Of a stretch of 64,000 bases of DNA, positions 35,242 to 43,780 are shown one piece after another. The stretch is from NCBI GenBank assembly GCA_965222995.1, contig OZ244977.1, positions 3,658,001 through 3,722,000 on the forward strand. Direction: 5' to 3'. This DNA comes from SB11 sp965222995 (GTDB lineage: Bacteria > Bacteroidota > Bacteroidia > UBA8524). Position 1 is the stretch's first letter; each line of letters begins with the position of its first letter. Position numbers and translations under genes: made by a program. The notes below the pieces were generated by a model. The model was not told the origin of the DNA and searched no databases. It was given only the letters and a program-made list of their open reading frames with translations.

Positions 35242-35249
35242 GTTGTCCT

Positions 35250-35261
35250 GATTTCGAAATC
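35250..35261. promoter_or_regulatory. 12-bp palindrome upstream of the HEELH gene
   Basis: GATTTCGAAATC is a perfect palindrome in the 81-bp gap between the AraC gene and the next gene. It could be an operator; no factor is known and a chance origin cannot be excluded. Confidence 0.3.
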
Positions 35262-35282
35262 GCTATCTCTATCAGTTACAAA

Positions 35283-35305
35283 TTGGGCTATTTCGCCCAA
35301 ATTTT
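35283..35305 (+). terminator. Probable terminator of AraC gene
   Basis: Stem TTGGGC / GCCCAA with loop TATTTC, followed by ATTTT. It is short but GC-closed and lies after the AraC stop. Confidence 0.55.
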
Positions 35306-35322
35306 ATTCAATAACATAAACT

Positions 35323-36777
35323 ATGAAAAAACTGAACGCAGTAGTAGTGTTCGTGCTATTATCACACTTAATTTTTGGGCAAACCGATACTTCTTTTAAA
35401 AAAGACTATTCGCCCAAACTTGTTTTAGATTTTAAAGTGCTTGATGTACCTTTTATGTTTGATGCTTTACAGGCAAGGGCTAATTATAGAGCAGGTAATA
35501 TTGCCAGTAACCCTGCAGCAATTAACGTTAGTGATTTTATATCTATAATAGAATCACCCAGTATGAGCCAAGCAACAGCGTATTCAACTTCATTTTATAA
35601 TGCGGTAAACTACGGTATAGCCAAAGGATGGAACAGTGTTTTTAACCCTAATGAAAGCAAGCGCAGACGCCTTTGGGGTAATGTGGTAAAAGAGTTTACC
35701 GCCGCCGTTGTGTTTGTTGGAACCACCAAAGTGCCTTTTGCAGGCGGATGGGCACACGAGGAGCTTCATAGAGCCAGTTGGATACCCAGAGGGGTGGGTA
35801 GCTACAACCATATTTGGAGTTTCGACCTCGCTCCTGATGCATTGACATACGTAGGCGAAGTTAGAGACCAAGACCTTATAGATTTTAAGCGAGAAGACCC
35901 TGCAGGTATAGTGCGCATGAACTCGGCAGGGATTGAGGCACACTACCTCAACAGTCAAACTGCCCAAGTACAAGATTTTTTATACAATACCCACTTACCT
36001 CTCATAGCCTTTCATTGGGCTAATGTTTTGGCTGCAGCAGATTATGTAAACCGTGCCCACACCACTGCTACAATAGAGGAACATGCAGCAGTGTATGATG
36101 ATGAACCTGATATGCTTAAAAGGGACTTTACAGGAAATGACTTTACCGCTTGGGTGTATGATTTACATACCCCAAATGAAGCGTATGATGAGCGAGGCTT
36201 GCACCCAACAGGTATTGGAATAGACCGTTACCGCAACTATAATGATTTGAGTAAAGAAATGTTAGCCTATGTTGAGAAAATGGGGCAACGCCAATGGCTT
36301 AATCTTCTTAGCCCTTATTTGTTTAGAGTGCGGAATATTAAAGTTTCCCAGCATCTTAATATGAATTTCGCTGTAAGACATTATTTAACCTCATTTGGAG
36401 ATGATACCCAACTAGATTTGTTTTTAGATGTAAAGGGAAACAAAAACTTGGTAAGCCTACACAAGTATACCAACCACAATACCACATTTGCAGGTTTAGA
36501 GTGGCAAACTTTTTTAAAACAATTCAGGATAGGAAAAAGAAGTTTTTTAACAAGTTCAAGGGTAATGGCTTGGACACAGCCCGATGCACAGCAGTTTTAT
36601 ACCGCCAAACAGCAAGCGGGCGGATTAGTAGCTATAAAAGCGCAATACGAAACCAAAAGTAAATGGATGCCCTATTTTGAATTGGAAGGTAAAACCAAAG
36701 GCTGGGTAGCAGGCAATCCCTTTTTAAATGAGAAAGTAAGCCTACGCTTAGGGGTGATGGCCGTTTTGGGAAGATAG
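35323..36777 (+). CDS. Secreted or outer-membrane protein with HEELH motif, function unknown
   Basis: 484 aa with a signal peptide (MKKLNAVVVFVLLSHLIFGQ). A conserved-looking region at about 140-200 contains WAHEELHRASWIPRGVGSYN, an HExxH pattern that might bind zinc. Part of the rest is rich in amphipathic strands near the C-terminus (LNMNFAVRHYLTSFGDDTQL, SLRLGVMAVLGR), which could form a beta-barrel in the outer membrane. It ends with Arg, not Phe, so the barrel assignment is weak. I do not recognise the family. It is downstream of the AraC-type regulator and upstream of the Fur-like box. Confidence 0.75.
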   Translation: MKKLNAVVVFVLLSHLIFGQTDTSFKKDYSPKLVLDFKVLDVPFMFDALQARANYRAGNIASNPAAINVSDFISIIESPSMSQATAYSTSFYNAVNYGIAKGWNSVFNPNESKRRRLWGNVVKEFTAAVVFVGTTKVPFAGGWAHEELHRASWIPRGVGSYNHIWSFDLAPDALTYVGEVRDQDLIDFKREDPAGIVRMNSAGIEAHYLNSQTAQVQDFLYNTHLPLIAFHWANVLAAADYVNRAHTTATIEEHAAVYDDEPDMLKRDFTGNDFTAWVYDLHTPNEAYDERGLHPTGIGIDRYRNYNDLSKEMLAYVEKMGQRQWLNLLSPYLFRVRNIKVSQHLNMNFAVRHYLTSFGDDTQLDLFLDVKGNKNLVSLHKYTNHNTTFAGLEWQTFLKQFRIGKRSFLTSSRVMAWTQPDAQQFYTAKQQAGGLVAIKAQYETKSKWMPYFELEGKTKGWVAGNPFLNEKVSLRLGVMAVLGR

Positions 36778-36846
36778 TCTTAGTACCCCTTTACTTATTT
36801 AGAGTTCAAGCATTGTTAGCATTTTATCTAACAGCAGTACTAGGGA

Positions 36847-36859
36847 AATGATAATCATT
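36847..36859 (+). promoter_or_regulatory. Fur-box-like dyad before PepSY genes
   Basis: AATGAT-A-ATCATT equals the central 13 bases of the 19-bp E. coli Fur consensus. It lies 123 bp before the PepSY start, in the 204-bp gap after the HEELH gene. Iron control fits the known partnership of PepSY proteins with iron uptake, though no TonB receptor is nearby. Confidence 0.5.
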
Positions 36860-36981
36860 CTTAAAAATTATATCACAATATGATACGGTTAAGTACTTGA
36901 GCTAGTGAAATAAAAACATATTTTTTTCGTTATGTTTAGAGTTTGCTTCCCATTTCAGAGAAAAACTAACCTCATCTCAAA

Positions 36982-37602
36982 ATGGCAAAACAGTTAAAGA
37001 AAGGCCCTAAACTGCGTAAGTGGGTATGGAAGTTCCATTTATATGGAGGGTTACTTTGTTTTTGGTACCTAATTATTTTTGCTCTTACATCATTACAGTT
37101 TCAACACCAATTTACTTTTCTACAGCCTAAAGGTTTTATAGCACAGGATACATTAAAGGTTGCCCCGCTAAATTTAGATAATACAGACTCTGCTGTAGCA
37201 ACTAAACTAAGAACCGAGCTAAATATTGCAGGCTGGTATTTACCTTGGGAAACCTATAGAGATGAACAAAAGCTTTTTTATACTGAGATTGAGAGCCCTA
37301 AGGCTAATTATAAACTAAAGTATGATTCACAATCCTCAAGCATATTTATTTCTAAAAAGGAAAAAGGACTTTGGGGTATCGTAAAATTTCTTCACGGCTT
37401 TGCCGGAGGTATGCCGGGGGCACCTATGCTAATAATTTGGGAGGTATATACCTACATTTCTCTATTTGTGGTTCTATTCTCTATAATCTCAGGTGTGTGG
37501 TTATGGGCAAACAAGACGATTCACAGAAAAGACGGGCTATTATTTATAGGTATCACACTGGTAGCAATGCTACTAGTGGCCTTAATTTATTTAAAAGGGT
37601 AA
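36982..37602 (+). CDS. PepSY-associated TM protein (first of pair)
   Basis: 206 aa: N-terminal helix in KFHLYGGLLCFWYLIIFALTS, a periplasmic part of about 120 residues, and two C-terminal helices (WEVYTYISLFVVLFSIISGV and LFIGITLVAMLLVALIYL). The pattern 'KFHLYGGLLCF...' and 'LHGFAGGMPGAPML' is typical of the PepSY_TM family involved in siderophore or iron reduction and other membrane redox roles. It is half the length of the usual PepSY_TM protein; the other half may be the next gene. Confidence 0.8.
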   Translation: MAKQLKKGPKLRKWVWKFHLYGGLLCFWYLIIFALTSLQFQHQFTFLQPKGFIAQDTLKVAPLNLDNTDSAVATKLRTELNIAGWYLPWETYRDEQKLFYTEIESPKANYKLKYDSQSSSIFISKKEKGLWGIVKFLHGFAGGMPGAPMLIIWEVYTYISLFVVLFSIISGVWLWANKTIHRKDGLLFIGITLVAMLLVALIYLKG

Positions 37603-37605
37603 TAT

Positions 37606-38172
37606 ATGTATTTACTATTCCGAAGAATACATCTTTATGCTGCATTAATAGTTTCGATGTTTCTGCTCGTTTTCTTCATATCCGGCGGAGTAATGATAAT
37701 GCATGAGACATTTCCCAAAAAAGACTTAAACTATATTTTTAAGGAAATAGACTATGACTTTTCAGAGTCTGATTCAAGTGTGCTTTCTTCAATATGTCTT
37801 GCTTATGATATTGAAGGAAATATGAGAAAACAAGTTCATACTAAAGAACGTATTTATACTTATAAAAGACCCGGATATAGAGCTGAAATTGTACTGCCTA
37901 ATCAAGGTAAAAAAGCATCTATCCGAATTAAGAAAGGGAACCTTGCAGTAGTAATGAAAGATTATCACCGCTTAAACGGATTTAACGGGGTTTTACACAC
38001 TACATGGGCAGTATTTTATGATTTGGTTTGTATAGCCTTAATACTATTTGGTATTACAGGTTTGTATTTATGGTTAAAAATTGAAAAGAATAAGATGCTA
38101 GGCGCGCTTTTTTTGGTCATTTCAACGGCAACAACCCTATTCATAATAATCTATCTATGGAATAAGGGTTGA
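37606..38172 (+). CDS. PepSY-associated TM protein (second of pair)
   Basis: 188 aa: N-terminal helix (FRRIHLYAALIVSMFLLVFF), then a periplasmic portion with KKASIRIKKGNLAVVMKDYH, HRLNGFNGVLHTTWAVFYDL and a second hydrophobic region (VCIALILFGITGLYLWLKIE plus another helix). It resembles the preceding gene and starts 3 bp after it. The two may work as a heterodimer, equivalent to one full-length PepSY_TM reductase; this is inference. Confidence 0.8.
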   Translation: MYLLFRRIHLYAALIVSMFLLVFFISGGVMIMHETFPKKDLNYIFKEIDYDFSESDSSVLSSICLAYDIEGNMRKQVHTKERIYTYKRPGYRAEIVLPNQGKKASIRIKKGNLAVVMKDYHRLNGFNGVLHTTWAVFYDLVCIALILFGITGLYLWLKIEKNKMLGALFLVISTATTLFIIIYLWNKG

Positions 38173-38204
38173 TGCTAAACCTTACCTTTTTGTTTTTTAT
38201 CTTC

Positions 38205-38212
38205 TAAATTTG
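38205..38212 (+). promoter_or_regulatory. -7 element before the alkB-like pseudogene (TAAATTTG)
   Basis: An exact TAnnTTTG match placed four bases (GGTA) before the TTG at 38217. It supports TTG as the start codon. Confidence 0.5.
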
Positions 38213-38216
38213 GGTA

Positions 38217-39221
38217 TTGGTTACAAACAGAAGAAATATAGCCTACCTATGGGCACTGTTCCCAACAGTGTTAGTTGTTACGGGTAATTTTACGGGTGAT
38301 TGGTGGACACTGCTGAACACTTTTTTCACCTTAGTGGTATTGGGTATTTTAGAAATAGTCTTGCCTGATAATACTAAAAATTCTGCCAACAAAAGTGCTG
38401 TATTACCAGATACAATATTAAAACTCGCACTTGTATTTCAAATATTAAGTGTGCTATCTCTTTTTGTAGCTATTTATACTGAAAAATTAATTGGTGGATG
38501 GGTTATTGCAGGAGCTATTTCAACAGGAATAAATACAGGAACTCTTGCTATTGTTACAGCCCATGAAATGATTCACCGTAAAGGGAGTTTTTGGCAGCGG
38601 GTAGGGAAGTTTCAACTGTTTACAGCAGGTAATATTTATTTTTATAATGAGCATTTGTTCATACACCATAAACTTGTTGGAACTGACAAAGACCCTGTTT
38701 CAGCCAAAAGAGGAGAAAACTACTATACTTTTGTTATTAGAAGTATAACAGGGCAGCTGAAAGGTGCTTGGAGAATTGAGAAAGAAAAGCTGATAAGAAA
38801 AAATAAGCCATTAATTAGCTCGGCTAATTATATGGGTTTGTATGGTTTGTTATTATTGCTGCTAGTTATAGTGCTGGCTTTGGTTCAATGGCAAATAGCC
38901 TTAGCTTTTATTATCCAGGGAATAACGGCGAATTTTTTATTGGAGTATACTAACTATGTAGAGCATTATGGTTTGTGACGTGATGAAAAAATCCGTGTAA
39001 CAGAGGTTCATTCATGGCAAACCGATAAGGTAGTAAGCCGTTTTTTCTTAATAGACCTAAGCCGCCATGCAGATCATCATTTCTATGCCGCCAAGCCTTA
39101 TCATACTTTAGAGTCATATAAAAACAGTCCTGTACTACCCGGAGGTTATGCTACTATGTTTTTTGCGGCACTAATTCCACCGTTGTGGTTTAAGTTGTTA
39201 GATAATAGAATACCTGTTTAG
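38217..39221 (+). pseudogene. AlkB-type alkane/fatty-acid monooxygenase, interrupted by in-frame TGA
   Basis: The frame runs from TTG 38217 to TAG 39219-39221 with a single TGA at 38976-38978. Before it are the first two histidine boxes of membrane di-iron hydroxylases (HEMIHRKG and EHLFIHHK); after it is the third (RHADHH) plus the family ending GGYATMFFAALIPPLWFK. The break falls in the conserved YVEHYGL*RDEK, where homologs have a residue such as Arg or Val. The simplest reading is a CGA-to-TGA change that inactivates the gene. Stop-codon readthrough (the TGA is followed by C) is possible. Other genes here end in TGA, so the codon is a true stop. The start being TTG, with no ATG in the front, may be another sign of decay, but a -7 element is placed well for it. 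Confidence 0.8.
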
Positions 39222-39238
39222 CAATACTCCATACTGCA

Positions 39239-40240
39239 TTACAGTTTTTTAACAATTTCTTGAGCCAAAAAGTTACCACTGGTAAAAGCAGATTCAACTC
39301 TTCCTTGTATAAGCCAATCGCCGCAAATGCCTATTTTATTTTTACTGTCATACATTGCAGGGTCTCCATGCTGCTTAGTTATGTTGGCATATCTCCAACG
39401 GTGGATTACATTATGCACCAGGTTTAATTTTACATCAATACCCAGTATTCGCTCCAGCTCTTTAAGTAAATGAGTCTGTACATCAGTTTTACTATCTTCT
39501 ATATGTTCATCTGCCCAGTTATTAGTAGCATGCACAACCAAAGAGTAGGGTTCAGTTCTATTGGGTTTGCTACTATTAACAGAAATCCAGCTTATATCAG
39601 CTTCCTTAACTAAGGCAGCGTCAAAATTTAGTGGTAAAGGCTCTTTAAAGCCTAACATTAGTGTAAAACAGCCCTGCATTTTTAAATTACTTACCGCGCT
39701 ATAGTGTTTAAAATAAGGGGGTAATAATTCTAAGGTTTGCTGTGCAGGAGAAGCAACAACAATAATGTTGTATACGCCTTGAGTATTTCCATCTGCATCT
39801 ATAAGCTCCCAGTCTTTTCCCTTTTTGGTTATGGTTTCAATTTTTGTATTTAGCCTAATATGCAATTCTTTTTCTAAGTACTTTCCCACTTCGTTCATTT
39901 TAGGGTTTCCCACATAATGGGGGTATTCACTATCCCATTGCCTTTTTTGTACTATTTCACTTCCCTTGAACTCAACAAAACAAGCATCCCAACGAACAAT
40001 GATGTTTTCTTTTAAAAGAGGTTGAATATATTCTTGAAACTCATCTGTTTTCACAGTAAAAAACTGTGCTCCATGGTCAAACTTATAAGTTTCAGCATAA
40101 CGAGTGGCTAAACGCCCTCCAACTCCCCTTGATTTTTCAAAAACAGTTACATGAGCTACATTTTTTAGTTTATTGGCAACTGTTAGTCCCGCTAACCCCG
40201 CACCAATTATTGCTACATTTGGCTTTGTATTATTCTCCAC
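39239..40240 (-). CDS. FAD-dependent oxidoreductase, renalase-like
   Basis: 333 aa starting at GTG 40240 (no ATG between it and the preceding in-frame stop). The Rossmann FAD motif is PNVAIIGAGLAGLTVANKLK with the later Glu VFEKSRGVGGRLATRY; the middle has FDHGAQFFTVKTDEFQ, and the C-terminus has GICGDWLIQGRVESAFTSGN. This matches the bacterial renalase/amine-oxidase-like family. The substrate may be a dihydropyridine isomer of NAD(P)H as for known bacterial renalases; that is inference. No signal peptide. Confidence 0.9.
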   Translation of the reverse strand: MENNTKPNVAIIGAGLAGLTVANKLKNVAHVTVFEKSRGVGGRLATRYAETYKFDHGAQFFTVKTDEFQEYIQPLLKENIIVRWDACFVEFKGSEIVQKRQWDSEYPHYVGNPKMNEVGKYLEKELHIRLNTKIETITKKGKDWELIDADGNTQGVYNIIVVASPAQQTLELLPPYFKHYSAVSNLKMQGCFTLMLGFKEPLPLNFDAALVKEADISWISVNSSKPNRTEPYSLVVHATNNWADEHIEDSKTDVQTHLLKELERILGIDVKLNLVHNVIHRWRYANITKQHGDPAMYDSKNKIGICGDWLIQGRVESAFTSGNFLAQEIVKKL

Positions 40241-40350
40241 TAGATAAACTCAAAACATAATGGTAACCAATACCTCTATGCTATTTGTTTTTGCTAATAG
40301 AACATTTGTTTTAACCGCATTGTTTCAACTAAAACCATTATTAAACATTA

Positions 40351-40378
40351 AAAAGCCCCACAAGTTGTGAGGCTCTTT
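40351..40378 (-). terminator. Terminator of DUF4139 gene
   Basis: Stem GAGCCTCAC / GTGGGGCTT with one G-T pair and loop AACTT on the minus strand, then TTTAAT. It lies six bases after the stop of the minus-strand gene that ends at 40384. Confidence 0.75.
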
Positions 40379-40383
40379 CGTTT

Positions 40384-42045
40384 TTACAATCCTGCTACAC
40401 GTTTATTTTTTGGGTAGCGTATCTCATAGGTAAACTTAATTTTCTTTCTTTTCTTGGCTTTTAGTTTAACCTTCCACTTTAGGCTACCGTTTTCTTCATT
40501 TACTGTCGCATCATCTCCGTCTATCAACACTACTTTTATTTCTTCAGTACCAATAACTATGGGTATTTGGTCCTCTATTTCCATCTCAACAGTTCTGTTT
40601 TTCATATTTTTCACTACAATTTCAATGGTGCGGGTTTCAATCTTGTTTCCGTCTAAGAATTTAGTAGTTATTTTCTCTTTAATTTTTTTGCGGGTAAGGG
40701 CTATGTTTTTGTCCCTTCCTAAACTAAATTTCAAAGTATCCTCATCAGTAAACGCGTCAAAATACATCTCGCCTGCATAGCTGTTATCAAAATATAAGCG
40801 TGCATTGCCGGGTATTATATTCATGTCTTCCCAATCGGTTACTTTAGCAAGTAAAAATGCGTCAGCGCTTATTTTAGGTACCGCAGCGTACTCTAGTGCC
40901 ATAGGCATACTGCCTTCGTTCACCAATACTTTGTGTATTTGCCCGTCGGCATCAATAGTGTAGTTTAGTTTTATCTCATACTCAGTACGGATAATATTTT
41001 CCGATACTTTAATGTAGTCTATAAGGGAGTTTACATCTCTTTTAGCTTCCACCTCCATGTCTTTATAATTCAACGTTTCCTTATCCAACGGTATATAAGC
41101 ATTAGATAATGATTTGTTTAAATCCATCTTTTTCCTAAGCTGTATAAAACTTAATTGCCAAGGGCTTAGTGTGGGCTTGGTATTGTTTTGTGTAGGCGTT
41201 GATGTACTTACCGTAAGCTTTGTGTTTTTCCAGTTTAAACCTGTGGTTTGCACTATACCTGCAAAATATTTCATATCAAGCTTATTGGTTTGTGACGATG
41301 CCTGCAAATCGTATGAGGGTAGCCAATATGCATTTTGTGTGAAATAGTTAAAGCTTATAGTGGTATATACTGCTGTTTTAGCATACACATTTACCACCAA
41401 TTGATGAATTGGCTCTGCATTGTTATTGTTTGTAATGTGTTTTCTACCTTGTTTTAGTAAAAGCAGTGTTTCACGCCTCTTATTAAGCCTGTTTAAAGTT
41501 TTTTGAGTTTTGTTTTTTGCTTTTTCAAGTTTCAGCTCTTGTGAGTTTATTTCAGATAGTTTTTTTCGCAATAAGTTCATGGCGCTTTCTAACAACTGTA
41601 AGGAGTCTTTTTGGTAATTCCCTTTTATGATTCTATTAGAAAGCAGCATATTTTTTTCTATAGACAATGCATTTAGCTTGTTTTGATAATCTTTTTTAGC
41701 ATAGTTGAAACTCTCAATAGAGTCTAATACTTGTTGTATTTGTTTATCGTATTTATGTGTGGCTGTGGTTTTTTCTTTCTCCTTGTATTTAATTTGGTGG
41801 CGTACATCCATTACTGCTCCCGCCTTGCATACCGCATTTGCCGTTGAAGCATTGATATAAGGTGACACATTTTCAAAAATAAAGGTATTGTTTCCGGGTG
41901 CTAAACTTACCCGTTCATTATAGTAAAGTGTGGCCCCTTTTAGGTATACAGTAACTGCATCTAATTTTGCTTTTACCGTTTTAGGTTTTTGTGCTTGTGC
42001 TATACTGCAAGCAATAATGAGAAGTGTTGTGATAATTGATTTCAT
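40384..42045 (-). CDS. DUF4139 domain protein (mucoidy inhibitor MuiA-like), secreted
   Basis: 553 aa from ATG 42045, with signal peptide MKSIITTLLIIACSIAQAQ. An N-terminal DUF4140 segment (VKAKLDAVTVYLKGATLYYN) is followed by a long coiled coil (about residues 100-190, LSEINSQELKLEKAKNKTQK) and the DUF4139 beta-rich domain (SFNYFTQNAYWLPSYDLQAS, IKFTYEIRYPKNKRVAGL at the end). The role of the family is unknown; it is probably an envelope protein. It is transcribed divergently from the ECF sigma gene 90 bp away. Confidence 0.88.
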   Translation of the reverse strand: MKSIITTLLIIACSIAQAQKPKTVKAKLDAVTVYLKGATLYYNERVSLAPGNNTFIFENVSPYINASTANAVCKAGAVMDVRHQIKYKEKEKTTATHKYDKQIQQVLDSIESFNYAKKDYQNKLNALSIEKNMLLSNRIIKGNYQKDSLQLLESAMNLLRKKLSEINSQELKLEKAKNKTQKTLNRLNKRRETLLLLKQGRKHITNNNNAEPIHQLVVNVYAKTAVYTTISFNYFTQNAYWLPSYDLQASSQTNKLDMKYFAGIVQTTGLNWKNTKLTVSTSTPTQNNTKPTLSPWQLSFIQLRKKMDLNKSLSNAYIPLDKETLNYKDMEVEAKRDVNSLIDYIKVSENIIRTEYEIKLNYTIDADGQIHKVLVNEGSMPMALEYAAVPKISADAFLLAKVTDWEDMNIIPGNARLYFDNSYAGEMYFDAFTDEDTLKFSLGRDKNIALTRKKIKEKITTKFLDGNKIETRTIEIVVKNMKNRTVEMEIEDQIPIVIGTEEIKVVLIDGDDATVNEENGSLKWKVKLKAKKRKKIKFTYEIRYPKNKRVAGL

Positions 42046-42135
42046 AAATCGAAAAATATATTTGGTTTTATATTTGATGCATAGGTGATAGCGATTACAT
42101 AAAACAGCCTGAAAAAATTTTTTTTTTATCCTAAA

Positions 42136-42744
42136 GTGACCTCCCCAAACCAAAATTTATCTGATGAAGAATTGGTAGCACACTATCAAACTACCGGCGA
42201 TAAACAAGCCGTGGGAGATTTATTTAAAAGGCACTCGCTCATGTGCTTTGCCGTATGCAACAAATATTTTAAAAATGAAGAAAAAGCCAACGATGCTGCC
42301 ATGGCTATTTTTGAAAAGCTGTTTGCTGATTTACAAAAACACGAGATAAAAAACTTTAAAAGCTGGGTGCATTCAGTATGTAGAAATTATTGTTTAATGC
42401 AGCTACGTAAGCCCCGGATAATAGTTCCTCTTGATGATATTACAGAAAAAAGTGAAGATGATTTTATGCAATTAGAAAACTTTTTGCATCAAAATGATAA
42501 AGAAGAGAAACTTCAAGAATTAGAGAAAGCTTTGGCTTGGCTAAGTGATAAACAGCGTGAGTGTATAGATTTGTTTTACTTAAAAAAGAAAAGCTATAAA
42601 GAAATAAGTGAACAAACAGGCTATACCACCAACGATGTGCGAAGCCAGATACAAAACGGAAAAAGAAATTTAAAAATAACACTAAAACAAAAGGGCATTA
42701 CATTTTGCATTGTCCTACTGCTATGGATACAACACACTGCATAA
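42136..42744 (+). CDS. ECF-type RNA polymerase sigma factor
   Basis: 202 aa from GTG 42136. Region 2 has LFKRHSLMCFAVCNKYFKNE and FKSWVHSVCRNYCLMQLRKP; region 4 has LAWLSDKQRECIDLFYLKKK and SYKEISEQTGYTTNDVRSQI. The hydrophobic C-terminus (FCIVLLLWIQHTA) overlaps the anti-sigma start by 22 bp. Other start codons are possible upstream but would not add a known domain. It likely controls envelope genes together with the next gene. Confidence 0.88.
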   Translation: MTSPNQNLSDEELVAHYQTTGDKQAVGDLFKRHSLMCFAVCNKYFKNEEKANDAAMAIFEKLFADLQKHEIKNFKSWVHSVCRNYCLMQLRKPRIIVPLDDITEKSEDDFMQLENFLHQNDKEEKLQELEKALAWLSDKQRECIDLFYLKKKSYKEISEQTGYTTNDVRSQIQNGKRNLKITLKQKGITFCIVLLLWIQHTA

Positions 42745-43769
42745 ATAACGAAATGTGGGAGCTTTACGCCGCCAATAAATTGGTAGGTGAAGAACTGGCC
42801 GCTTTGCAAAAGCATGCCAGTTCTTGTGAGCTATGCAGTGATATAAAAGAGGGTATTGATGCAATGCCTGAACCCGAGTTATTAAGTGAAAAAGTAGATG
42901 CTATTAACCAACAGGTTGACGATTACTTAACAAAAAAGAAAACTAAAAAAATACCTCTTTGGTACTGGAGTGCTGCTGCTGTTCTTTTAATTTCATTGGG
43001 AATTGGTTGGATGTTTAGCAGAAATGATACTGATAATAATACTGCGGTAAAAAATACTCCAACTGTTACTGATGAGGTTATAGATACGATAGCTAAAAAC
43101 ACCCCTCCAAAAAAAGATAGTAAAGAGAAGATTTCTACTCCTATTCCTCTTGAGAAAAAGGGACGAAAGGAGTTTAGTAATGATAATAGTAATCCAACTA
43201 AAAACAAGTTTAGTCCTGTTGATATAGAAGTAAAAAATAAAGAAGATAAAGACCGCAAAGAACTTGGCAACTTTAAAGATATTGAGCTACGGGTCGATAC
43301 TGAAAAAGAAAACAAGTTGCTTGATAGTAAATTTAATAAAAATATTACTACTGATACTGCTTACAAGCAAGTAATAAGCAAGCAGCTCAACAGAGATGTA
43401 ACAAAAAAGTCTGCCCGTAGTAAAAAAGTATTGCCCGCTGCTGTATTTAATAATTATTTTAACAACAGTAATTTAGCGTTAGAGAATAGCATTAGTTGGG
43501 GCAAAGAAATTGAGGCTATAGACTCACTAAACTACTATGAGGCTTTGGAGCAGTATAATAACAACTTACTAAAGTTATCCATCTCCAATTTAGATTCAGT
43601 TACCATCAACACACAGTCTGTATATTATGAGCGTGCTTTGCTGCTAAAGGCAAAAGCATTTATTAAGCAAAACCAAAATAAACAAGCAAAAGAGCTTCTA
43701 AATACTATATTATTGCTCAAAGGTAAGCTTCAACAAGAGGCTAAAGAACTATTAAAAACTTTAAAATAA
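42723..43769 (+). CDS. Putative anti-sigma factor with zinc-finger motif and C-terminal helical repeat
   Basis: 348 aa from ATG 42723 (MDTTHCINNEMWELYAANKL). The cytosolic N-terminus holds H-x3-C-x2-C (HASSCELC), the zinc anti-sigma motif. One transmembrane helix (IPLWYWSAAAVLLISLGIGW) is followed by a long periplasmic part: a Lys/Asp-rich linker (about residues 120-220) and a C-terminal helical region with repeat-like YYEALEQYNNNLLKLSISNL and QAKELLNTILLLKGKLQQEA, resembling TPR. It overlaps the sigma gene and is its likely partner. Confidence 0.8.
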   Translation: MDTTHCINNEMWELYAANKLVGEELAALQKHASSCELCSDIKEGIDAMPEPELLSEKVDAINQQVDDYLTKKKTKKIPLWYWSAAAVLLISLGIGWMFSRNDTDNNTAVKNTPTVTDEVIDTIAKNTPPKKDSKEKISTPIPLEKKGRKEFSNDNSNPTKNKFSPVDIEVKNKEDKDRKELGNFKDIELRVDTEKENKLLDSKFNKNITTDTAYKQVISKQLNRDVTKKSARSKKVLPAAVFNNYFNNSNLALENSISWGKEIEAIDSLNYYEALEQYNNNLLKLSISNLDSVTINTQSVYYERALLLKAKAFIKQNQNKQAKELLNTILLLKGKLQQEAKELLKTLK

Positions 43770-43780
43770 GTTGCCAAATA

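Noticed and set aside
35590..35973. 127-codon open frame opposite the HEELH protein gene
   Set aside because: No start context or domain; antisense to a gene with signal peptide.
38976..38978. Alternative genetic code in which TGA is a sense codon
   Set aside because: Several normal genes here end in TGA (for example at 38172, 44353 and 60664), so TGA is a regular stop.
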